Part shown: one piece after another, positions 1-5,098 of the stretch
Layout: every line of letters starts with the position of its first letter
How positions within the stretch are numbered: position 1 is the stretch's first letter
Source of the DNA: Kiritimatiellia bacterium
GTDB lineage: Bacteria > Verrucomicrobiota > Kiritimatiellia > RFP12 > UBA1067
DNA: 5,642 nucleotides
NCBI GenBank assembly: GCA_017521065.1
Contig: JAFXEA010000461.1
Coordinates: 1 to 5,642 of the forward strand
Direction of reading: 5' to 3'
Notes under the pieces: generated by a model
Seen by the model: only the letters and a program-made list of their open reading frames with translations
Database searches by the model: none
What the model was told of the DNA's origin: nothing
Translations under genes and position numbers: made by a program

Positions 1-723
1 CACGACATCTAGATAACCAAGGTTACGGTAGTGTTCGGCCACCTTGTCACGCGCTTCGGCAAGATCCTGCGGGGTCACAGGAGCGTCGGTGAACCATCCG
101 ACAGGATTCCACCATGGGAACGAACCGAAGGTTTCGCGCAGAGCGTCAGCTTCGACATTCGCGTTCCCTTCGAAAAGGTACTCGTCAATTTCGCACCTTT
201 TGCCCTCTTCAATGACCATGGTCACGCTCACTGCACCTTCAGAGCCTACAATCGGCTCAACAACGGGCGTAACCTTTACGTCAGGGAACTCCTTCTTGCG
301 GTATTCGTCGCGAATCCGGTTTGCTGCTGCGGCGAAATCGGCTTCGCCATACGCGTATCCGTCTTTGAGATCGGCGAACTTGGCGATCTTGGACGCATTC
401 CAGTAGTCGTTGCCCTTGCAGTTCAGCGGACCGTGATATCGCGTTTTGGGCGTAATCACGTACACGATGTCAATGCCGCCATCTACATGCTTGGCCTCGA
501 CCGTTATGTCCTCATATTCGCCAGCATCGCGAAGCGCCTTAACGTCACGGGCGCAAGCCGCCGGATCATATTCCGCCCCCGGCTTGACTTCACAGCGTGC
601 GGTCACATCGGATACGCTGACGTCACCCGCCCGCGAACTGCGGGCCGACACATTTACCACTTTAGCGGCCTGCAACTGCAAGGCTGCGGCAAGCAGTGCT
701 GAAGCTGTTAGCAATCTTTTCAT
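1..723 (-). CDS. bamA: Outer membrane protein assembly factor BamA, N-terminal POTRA region (3' end outside window)
   Basis: The frame is open from an ATG at 723 to the window edge (241 codons), so only the periplasmic N-terminus is visible. BamA, usually near 800 residues, inserts beta-barrel proteins into the outer membrane; its POTRA domains recruit lipoprotein partners. Residues 1-20 (MKRLLTASALLAAALQLQAA) form a signal peptide. POTRA1 spans about 21-93, POTRA2 about 94-173 and POTRA3 begins near 174. Each shows the beta-helix-helix-beta-beta pattern, for example 'ARDVKALRDAGEYEDITVEA' in POTRA1. POTRA3 carries 'EGNANVEADAL' and then 'PWWN' at 203-206, followed by 'HYRNLGYLDV'. This matches E. 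coli BamA POTRA3 from memory ('VGNHAFTTDEL', 'PWWN', 'YYLDRGYARF'), which argues for BamA rather than TamA or a two-partner-secretion transporter. Start choice: AAAGGA lies 4 nt upstream of the ATG. glgP ends 48 nt upstream without a clear terminator, so co-transcription is plausible. Odd: four cysteines (44, 57, 102, 177) in the POTRA region. Confidence 0.9.
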   Translation of the reverse strand, partial: MKRLLTASALLAAALQLQAAKVVNVSARSSRAGDVSVSDVTARCEVKPGAEYDPAACARDVKALRDAGEYEDITVEAKHVDGGIDIVYVITPKTRYHGPLNCKGNDYWNASKIAKFADLKDGYAYGEADFAAAANRIRDEYRKKEFPDVKVTPVVEPIVGSEGAVSVTMVIEEGKRCEIDEYLFEGNANVEADALRETFGSFPWWNPVGWFTDAPVTPQDLAEARDKVAEHYRNLGYLDVV

Positions 724-727
724 GTTT

Positions 728-733
728 TCCTTT
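728..733 (-). promoter_or_regulatory. Shine-Dalgarno site of bamA
   Basis: On the minus strand AAAGGA precedes the ATG at 723 with a 4-nt spacer (AAAC). It fixes the bamA start directly before a convincing signal peptide. Confidence 0.7.
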
Positions 734-771
734 CGATATCAAAACATAATTCAACCGGACACATAACATGC

Positions 772-3234
772 CTATCCAAACATCACCGGAGCCACATGCC
801 AGATGTTTCGCGCGTACTCAGCAACGGCGCGGTCGGAGCTGAAAAGGCCGGAACGCGCAATGTTGACAAGCGACATGCGCCCCCACTTCTCGGTATCGCG
901 GTATGTGGCATCTACCCTGTCCTGCGCATCGGAATAGGAACGCAGGTCGGCAAGCAGCATGTAATGGTCGTTGTAGTCAAGAAGCGAACGGAGGATGGGT
1001 TCGTAGCGGAGCGGATCCTCCGGAGAGAGGGAGCCATCCTTGATCATCTGGAGCGCGGCCGTGATCTCAGGATCCTTGGCGGCACACTCCCTTGCGTTGT
1101 ACACGGGACGCATTCTCGCCACGTCCGGAGTGCGCATCCCGAACAGGAACATGTTCTCGTCCCCGACCTGCTCGTTGATCTCGACGTTGGCTCCATCGAA
1201 GGTGCCGATGGTGAGGGCTCCGTTCATCATGAACTTCATGTTTCCGGTGCCTGAAGCCTCCATGCCAGCAAGGGAAATCTGCTCCGACAGATCCGCCGCC
1301 GGTATTATGCGCTCCGCGAGAGATACGCGATAGTCGGGCAGGAACACGATCTTGATGAGTCCGCGTACGCGCGGATCGGAGTTGATCTTCTTCGCCAGAT
1401 CGTGTATGAATCTGATTATCAGCTTGGCCATCCAGTATCCCGGAGCGGCCTTCGCAGCGAAGATGAAGGTGCGCGGAACAGGGTCGTAGGACGAATCGTT
1501 CACGATACGGTTGTAGCGCATGATGATGTAGAGCGCAAGCATCAGCTGACGCTTGTACTCATGCAAACGCTTCACCTGCACATCAAACAGCGATGCCGGA
1601 TTGATCTCTTCACCCACAAGATCCTTGATGTAGACGGCAAGCTGACGCTTGTTCGACGCCTTGATCTTCGCAAGCGCCGACAGAAAATCAGGATCTGCCG
1701 CATGGCTCTCCAGCTTGCGCAGATATTCGAGACGGACAACCCACTCCGGGCCAATCGTTTCGGTGATCAGCTGCGAGAGCATAGGATTTGCCTTGAGCAG
1801 CCAACGGCGAGGTGTTATGCCGTTAGTGACGTTGGTGAACTTCTCCGGCATGAGATCGTAGAAGTCCTTGAACAGCGAATCCTTGAGGATCTCGGAATGG
1901 AGCTTCGCCACACCATTGGTCGTGGTGGTGCCGATGATGCACATGTTGGCCATGCGCACATACCGTTCCCCGTTCTCGTCGATGAGCGACATACGCGCAA
2001 TGCGGTCGGGATCGGACGTGATCTTGGAGGCGATATCCTTGAGGAAACGGCTGTTGATCTCGTATATTATCTGAAGGTGACGCGGGAGAAGCGCCTCCAT
2101 CATCGGCACAGGCCACTTCTCAAGAGCCTCGGGAAGGATGGTGTGGTTCGTGTATCCGGTGGAGTTGCGGGTGATATCCCACGCATGATCCCATTCAAGA
2201 CCCTCTTCGTCAACGAGAATCCGCATCAACTCTGGTATCACAAGAGCGGGATGGGTTTCGTTGAGATGGATGAACACCTTCTGCGGCAGCATGTCCCAGC
2301 TATCGTTGTTCAGGCGGAAACGGCGGAGGATGTCACGCACCGAACAGGCCACAAAGAAGTACTGCTGCTTGAGACGCAGCTCCTTGCCCGCCATGGTGTT
2401 GTCGTTCGGATAGAGGACCTTCGTGAGATTCTCCGCGAGAACCTTGTTTTCCACCGCAGCGACGTACGATCCCTGATTGAAGTCGGCAAGGTCGAATTCG
2501 TCAAGCGCACGTGCGCTCCACAGGCGAAGCGTGTTGACGGCATGCTCATATCCGACAATCGGCAGGTCGTACGGAACGCCCTGCACGGTGATGGCCGGAT
2601 ACCAAGTCCATTTCAGTTCTCCGTTAGTGTCGCGTTTACACTCGACATGTCCGCCGAAAGATACCGTCTGCGAATATTCGGGACGCGTAATCTCCCACGG
2701 ATATCCATCCTTGAGCCAATGGTCAGGCTCTTCCACCTGCTGACCATCGACAATCTTCTGGCGGAAGATGCCAGAGTCGTAGCGGATGCCGTAGCCCATC
2801 GCCGCAAGGTCGAGTGTCGACATCGAATCGAGGTAGCATGCCGCGAGACGCCCCAAGCCTCCATTGCCAAGGCCAGCATCCGTCTCGAAATCGCGCAATG
2901 TGTTCCAGTCGATGCCATAGGCACGGAGCGCGTCACGGCAAAGCTGATCAGCCTTAAGGTTTATTACGTTGTTGCCGAGCAGTCGGCCGATAAGGAATTC
3001 AAGCGAAAGGTAGTATACGTATTTGGAATTTTGCTTGCGGTACTCAGCCTGCGTATCCATCCAACGTTCCGTGATGCGATCACGGATCGCATGCGCAAAT
3101 GCAAGATAACGGTCGCGATCCGTTGCCGTGGCCTCGTCCTTTGCGAACGTATACTTCAAATGGTGCGAATAATCGCCCTGAAGCCCTGCTACGCTCATTT
3201 CAACACGTGCAGAACCCACTTTACCGTCATTCAT
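772..3234 (-). CDS. glgP: Glycogen/maltodextrin phosphorylase (GT35, PLP-dependent)
   Basis: The protein has 820 residues, normal for the family. It removes glucose-1-phosphate from the non-reducing ends of alpha-1,4-glucans by phosphorolysis in the cytoplasm, using pyridoxal phosphate. The family signature EASGTGNMKFMMN lies at 659-671, and Lys667 is the expected Schiff-base lysine (codon 1236-1234). Other conserved blocks, in order: YYLSLEF (74-80), DAGLGNGGLGRLAACYLDS (119-137), KELRLKQQYF (284-293), NETHPALVIPELMR (325-338), GYTNHTILPEALEKWPV (360-376, His364 matching muscle His377), TNGITPRRWL (470-479), and DVQVKRLHEYKRQL (551-564), where Lys555, Arg556 and Lys561 match the phosphate-site Lys568, Arg569 and Lys574 of rabbit muscle phosphorylase (recalled alignment). 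No key residue is missing. The start at 3234 has only a weak Shine-Dalgarno sequence (GAAGA). An internal ATG at residue 13 is a possible alternative, since recognisable similarity begins about there. glgP has its own promoter and dyad upstream, and bamA follows it. Confidence 0.98.
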   Translation of the reverse strand: MNDGKVGSARVEMSVAGLQGDYSHHLKYTFAKDEATATDRDRYLAFAHAIRDRITERWMDTQAEYRKQNSKYVYYLSLEFLIGRLLGNNVINLKADQLCRDALRAYGIDWNTLRDFETDAGLGNGGLGRLAACYLDSMSTLDLAAMGYGIRYDSGIFRQKIVDGQQVEEPDHWLKDGYPWEITRPEYSQTVSFGGHVECKRDTNGELKWTWYPAITVQGVPYDLPIVGYEHAVNTLRLWSARALDEFDLADFNQGSYVAAVENKVLAENLTKVLYPNDNTMAGKELRLKQQYFFVACSVRDILRRFRLNNDSWDMLPQKVFIHLNETHPALVIPELMRILVDEEGLEWDHAWDITRNSTGYTNHTILPEALEKWPVPMMEALLPRHLQIIYEINSRFLKDIASKITSDPDRIARMSLIDENGERYVRMANMCIIGTTTTNGVAKLHSEILKDSLFKDFYDLMPEKFTNVTNGITPRRWLLKANPMLSQLITETIGPEWVVRLEYLRKLESHAADPDFLSALAKIKASNKRQLAVYIKDLVGEEINPASLFDVQVKRLHEYKRQLMLALYIIMRYNRIVNDSSYDPVPRTFIFAAKAAPGYWMAKLIIRFIHDLAKKINSDPRVRGLIKIVFLPDYRVSLAERIIPAADLSEQISLAGMEASGTGNMKFMMNGALTIGTFDGANVEINEQVGDENMFLFGMRTPDVARMRPVYNARECAAKDPEITAALQMIKDGSLSPEDPLRYEPILRSLLDYNDHYMLLADLRSYSDAQDRVDATYRDTEKWGRMSLVNIARSGLFSSDRAVAEYARNIWHVAPVMFG

Positions 3235-3259
3235 TCTTCGTTAAGCCTTATTTGATTTA

Positions 3260-3285
3260 AATATGGCCTTTGATTATACCATATT
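3260..3285 (-). promoter_or_regulatory. Candidate operator: perfect 7-bp inverted repeat around the glgP -10 box
   Basis: The sequence AATATGG - 12 nt - CCATATT is perfectly symmetric in its arms (3260-3266 and 3279-3285). The spacer contains the whole TATAAT box, and one arm overlaps the expected transcription start. A repressor bound here would block RNA polymerase. I cannot name the regulator; a sugar- or energy-responsive one would suit glgP, but that is inference. Confidence 0.4.
3273..3281 (-). promoter_or_regulatory. Extended -10 promoter of glgP
   Basis: The minus strand reads TGG-TATAAT, a perfect sigma70-type -10 box with the TGn extension, about 38 nt before the glgP ATG. No good TTGACA-like -35 is found 16-18 nt upstream, which is common for extended -10 promoters. 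The start of transcription should fall near 3266, leaving a leader of about 30 nt. Predicted from sequence only. Confidence 0.6.
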
Positions 3286-3377
3286 CTGCTAATGTGTGCC
3301 GAACCACGGTGACAAGACAAAGTACATGGTATCCCCTGTGATATTCTCTCCATCCGAAGAGTGCGCCCTGTACTCCT

Positions 3378-3746
3378 TTAACGGCAAAACACATTATCTA
3401 CAAATCCATCCTTGTCAACATAGATGAGATAGCGCTTCTCTGGAGTTGAATATAGATACGCACTGTCTTTTATCTTTGGAATGCGCTCATTCATAAGCCC
3501 CAATGTATGGATCTTGATTTCCTCTCCTGGAGCAAACACTCTATGTGGCACACCGATGTTTTCTTTGACTTTCTCTAAGGAATACTCCCCTGCGAGAATA
3601 CGCATCATGCTGAAATTTCGCCGAACCTCAATCTGCTCCCTAACAAGATAAGCCACCAAGACCGCATTTGCAACGAGAGAAACCATCAGCATCGACAGTT
3701 TCAGAGTCAAAGTGAATTTGCCGCCATTTTCTCCATCGTTTTTCAT
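3378..3746 (-). CDS. Small membrane-anchored protein of unknown function, paralog 1 (third gene of the trio)
   Basis: The protein has 122 residues. A short polar N-terminus is followed by one hydrophobic segment at about 13-35 containing VSLVANAVL, then a linker and a C-terminal domain (about 48-122). That domain reads 'RILAGEYSLEKVKENIGVP', 'APGEE', 'AYLYS', then 'LIYVDKDGFVDNVF'. The same elements appear in the same order in the two genes upstream. The start is well supported by a full AGGAGG 6 nt before the ATG. The gene begins 13 nt after the stop of its upstream neighbour, so the trio is probably co-transcribed and coupled. The layout (helix, G-x-P turn, Y-x-Y strand, D-x-DG-x-V hairpin) recalls BamE/SmpA-like domains; this is inference only. 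The DNA is AT-richer than glgP (23 of 60 G+C at 3421-3480 against 35 of 60 at 2101-2160). I recognise no named family. Confidence 0.85.
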   Translation of the reverse strand: MKNDGENGGKFTLTLKLSMLMVSLVANAVLVAYLVREQIEVRRNFSMMRILAGEYSLEKVKENIGVPHRVFAPGEEIKIHTLGLMNERIPKIKDSAYLYSTPEKRYLIYVDKDGFVDNVFCR

Positions 3747-3752
3747 GCAGAT

Positions 3753-3758
3753 CCTCCT
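3753..3758 (-). promoter_or_regulatory. Consensus Shine-Dalgarno site of paralog 1
   Basis: AGGAGG with a 6-nt spacer to the ATG at 3746. It lies immediately after the TGA stop (3762-3760) of the upstream gene, a layout that favours translational coupling. Confidence 0.75.
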
Positions 3759-3759
3759 C

Positions 3760-4170
3760 TCACCGTCTCACACCATCTTCCCCATACACGCCATCTGAAC
3801 TGTAGAACCGCAGATGCTCCACATATCCGTCACAGCCGACATGCACCAGAAAAAAGCCTGGCGGGAATCGAGCAGAGAAACTATAGGCCTTGTGCGACAC
3901 TGGATAGAACTGTGCTGACGGATGAATCAAGAACGCCCCTTCAACGGCAGGATTACCGTCCTTTTTGACAGGAACACACTCACGCCCTGAACCGATCCGC
4001 CTCTCAATCTCACTGAACGGCAAGCCCGATGCCAAAACCTCAAACGTCTTGACCGATTGATATGATAAAGGGCCAAAACAAAGCACCCAGATCAAAAACA
4101 AAACAACTGCATTGACGAACAGTGAAACGCCAAGAAGTCCATCTATCCATGTCTTTTTGATTCGCAACAT
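3760..4170 (-). CDS. Small membrane-anchored protein of unknown function, paralog 2 (middle gene of the trio)
   Basis: The protein has 136 residues from the ATG at 4170. An ATG two codons earlier (4176) would give 138, but the only Shine-Dalgarno sequence, AGAGG (4181-4177), directly abuts that first ATG and sits 6 nt before the second, so 4170 is the better start. The basic N-terminus (LRIKK) and a hydrophobic segment at about residues 10-32 (with VSLFVNAVV) suggest an N-in, C-out inner-membrane anchor. The C-terminal domain repeats the trio's pattern: 'FEVLASGLPFSEIERRIG', a loop longer than in the other two, 'HKAYSFSA', and 'FFLVHVGCDGYVEHLRFY'. It adds a tail rich in G, D and R (SSDGVYGEDGVRR) that the others lack, so it is the most divergent copy. 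It lies 16 nt from its upstream neighbour and 13 nt from its downstream one. Function unknown. Confidence 0.83.
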   Translation of the reverse strand: MLRIKKTWIDGLLGVSLFVNAVVLFLIWVLCFGPLSYQSVKTFEVLASGLPFSEIERRIGSGRECVPVKKDGNPAVEGAFLIHPSAQFYPVSHKAYSFSARFPPGFFLVHVGCDGYVEHLRFYSSDGVYGEDGVRR

Positions 4171-4176
4171 CTTCAT

Positions 4177-4181
4177 CCTCT
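4177..4181 (-). promoter_or_regulatory. Shine-Dalgarno site that decides the start of paralog 2
   Basis: AGAGG touches the ATG at 4176 with no spacer but stands 6 nt from the ATG at 4170. Ribosome spacing therefore favours the second ATG. Confidence 0.55.
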
Positions 4182-4186
4182 AAAAC

Positions 4187-4570
4187 TCAATCATAATAGC
4201 ACAGGAATCTATCAATCGTACCATCCCTATTGATGTACACAAAGAAACGGGCGGATGACGGCATTGCGTAGAAATAAACCTTATGCTCTATTGGAAACAC
4301 GGATTCCTTGCGGCATCCAGAAGTCCGGACAGGGAGCTGTTCATTTGGAAGATAGACATGAGGCTTCCGCCCCATGAAGCGCACAAGCTCCTCCGCCGTA
4401 TGCCGTTCGGCAAGGAAACGAAACACCTTCAAATCGCGGCCATGGCAGCGAAACTCCATCATCAGAAAACCGGCAAGCAGAAGATTCAAGCCCAATGAAA
4501 TCATGAGCACGAGTCCACCAATCCCAGGCCTCGAACCTATTTTAAATTCAGTCATCACTTCATTCTTCAT
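4187..4570 (-). CDS. Small membrane-anchored protein of unknown function, paralog 3 (first gene of the trio)
   Basis: The protein has 127 residues. A polar, partly basic N-terminus (1-17) precedes a transmembrane segment at about 18-38 containing ISLGLNLLL, followed by a basic linker (RCHGRDLK). The C-terminal domain (about 50-127) reads 'FRFLAERHTAEELVRFMG', 'LPNEQLP', 'HKVYFYAMP', then 'FFVYINRDGTIDRFL'. It aligns almost without gaps to paralog 1, sharing RxLA, the helix ending in G, PxE, YxY, [YV]xxDGx[VI]D and a near-terminal Cys. GGAAG lies 4 nt upstream of the ATG at 4570; a second ATG at codon 6 has a weaker site. This is the promoter-proximal gene of the cluster, about 35 nt from the predicted transcription start. 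No catalytic motif is visible. A role as an envelope or assembly accessory protein would be a guess. Confidence 0.85.
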   Translation of the reverse strand: MKNEVMTEFKIGSRPGIGGLVLMISLGLNLLLAGFLMMEFRCHGRDLKVFRFLAERHTAEELVRFMGRKPHVYLPNEQLPVRTSGCRKESVFPIEHKVYFYAMPSSARFFVYINRDGTIDRFLCYYD

Positions 4571-4716
4571 ACCACTTCCAATAACGTTTGGGTTCTTTTC
4601 ATCACATTCAGGATTATATCACAATTCCGGCATACAGCTTGCACGCTTTATCATACAACGCCACCCCTGTTTCTGTTTTTGATTCTTTCATGATCGTTTA
4701 TGAAATTCACAAACCT
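4571..4716 (-). other. Intergenic leader between the gene remnant and the three-gene cluster
   Basis: There is no supported gene here. It holds the extended -10 promoter at 4613-4621 and a short inverted repeat, TTTCAT - 8 nt - ATGAAA (4686-4705), with no T-run to make it a terminator. A 25-codon ATG ORF (4691-4614) lacks a ribosome site and overlaps the promoter, so it is not called. Confidence 0.5.
4613..4621 (-). promoter_or_regulatory. Extended -10 promoter of the three-gene membrane-protein cluster
   Basis: The minus strand reads TGA-TATAAT, again a perfect extended -10 without an obvious -35, about 43 nt before the first ATG. A TGTGAT hexamer occurs twice here, 17 nt apart (starting at 4623 and 4606), and overlaps the promoter. 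Whether that repeat binds anything is unknown. Confidence 0.55.
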
Positions 4717-4875
4717 CTACACGCAACAAACGAAAGGAACCTCCCATGCATTTATCTCAGGTCCGGAACTTCCTTGGGCTACGGCAAAACCTCCGTCGCA
4801 CTGCTTAACGGGGTTTATGCCCATCATGAGTGCGGCAAGGTTTGATATCCCGTCCTGGTCCTCGTCCCCGGCGGC
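4717..4875 (-). pseudogene. Orphan C-terminal fragment with a TSP3/dockerin-like calcium-binding motif
   Basis: This frame encodes about 52 residues ending at TAG (4719-4717). At 4866-4810 it reads DEDQDGISNLAALMMGINP, which fits the D-x-D-x-D-G-x-S-N-L-x-x-x-x-x-G-x-[ND]-P pattern of calcium-binding loops seen near the C-termini of many exported proteins in PVC bacteria (thrombospondin type 3 or dockerin-like). The fragment has no start codon or ribosome site of its own. Upstream it reads straight into the dyad repeat, and beyond that into a frame rich in Arg and Cys that is only a shadow of the 47-codon ORF. I read it as the remnant of a larger secreted protein. It could instead be a coincidental match, though the length of the match makes that less likely. 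Confidence 0.45.
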
Positions 4876-4935
4876 ATTTACAGGATTATCAGAATTTTCA
4901 ACATCCCAAATCCTGTCAATCTTGTTAATCCTGTC
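4876..4935 (-). repeat. Small dyad repeat of ATCCTGT/ACAGGAT units
   Basis: On the minus strand three 9-nt units stand in tandem (GACAGGATT, AACAAGATT, GACAGGATT; 4935-4909). A 21-nt spacer follows, then the inverted unit AATCCTGTAAAT (4887-4876). The arms ATTGACAGGATT (4920-4909) and AATCCTGTAAAT pair at 11 of 12 positions. Interspersed elements built from ACAGGATTAAC-like units are, to my recollection, common between genes in several PVC and other bacterial genomes; this recollection is not a database result. Its first bases supply the TGA that ends the 47-codon ORF, and its far end abuts the calcium-motif fragment. Confidence 0.65.
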
Positions 4936-5077
4936 AGAACAACTCTGCGATTCTCCGCGACTGGCGCAACAGCCCATCAATCGCCCCAAGCCTGTTTTCA
5001 CGGCACAGCGCAAACAACCACGCAACGATCGATGCCGCCGCGCCAATGAGCAGAAACGCTGTCCACACCTTCATCAT
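4934..5077 (-). CDS. Short membrane-segment ORF ending in the dyad repeat (possibly truncated gene)
   Basis: The ORF has 47 codons from the ATG at 5077 (46 from the adjacent ATG at 5074). Residues about 4-24 are hydrophobic (VWTAFLLIGAAASIVAWLFAL), forming a signal peptide or single membrane anchor. A basic amphipathic stretch follows (GAIDGLLRQSRRIAELF). The stop codon TGA overlaps the first bases of the dyad repeat, so the native protein may once have been longer. No Shine-Dalgarno sequence is seen; the upstream hydrolase ends only 21 nt earlier, so translation would rely on coupling or a leaderless-like mechanism. The composition is more protein-like than the alternative frame, which is full of Arg and Cys. 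Function unknown. Confidence 0.45.
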   Translation of the reverse strand: MMKVWTAFLLIGAAASIVAWLFALCRENRLGAIDGLLRQSRRIAELF

Positions 5078-5098
5078 GTAAAGGATATATCGTAGCAT

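Noticed and set aside
31..766. Overlapping plus-strand open frames of 106-223 codons
   Set aside because: They lie opposite the BamA reading frame, which has a signal peptide and POTRA motifs; the plus-strand products look like shadows.
724..771. Terminator or separate promoter between glgP and bamA
   Set aside because: No stable hairpin with a T-run and no recognisable -10/-35 pair at proper spacing.
1402..3255. 617-codon open frame on the plus strand opposite glgP
   Set aside because: It is fully antisense to a gene with every phosphorylase motif intact, has shadow-like Arg/His/Val-rich composition, and shows no domain. Long antisense frames are common opposite G+C-rich coding DNA.
4614..4691. 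25-codon ORF starting MKESKTETG
   Set aside because: It has no ribosome site and overlaps the extended -10 promoter of the trio.
4686..4705. TTTCAT/ATGAAA inverted repeat as a terminator
   Set aside because: The stem is only 6 bp of mostly A-T pairs, the loop is 8 nt, and no T-run follows on the minus strand.
4876..4935. CRISPR array
   Set aside because: The units are 9 nt long, abut each other and partly invert; there are no unique spacers of about 30 nt and no cas genes.
4717..5046. A single 109-codon minus-strand gene starting at 5046
   Set aside because: Its first third is rich in Arg and Cys and is the shifted shadow of the membrane ORF; its middle is the dyad repeat. Only the last 52 codons look like protein, so I call just that fragment.
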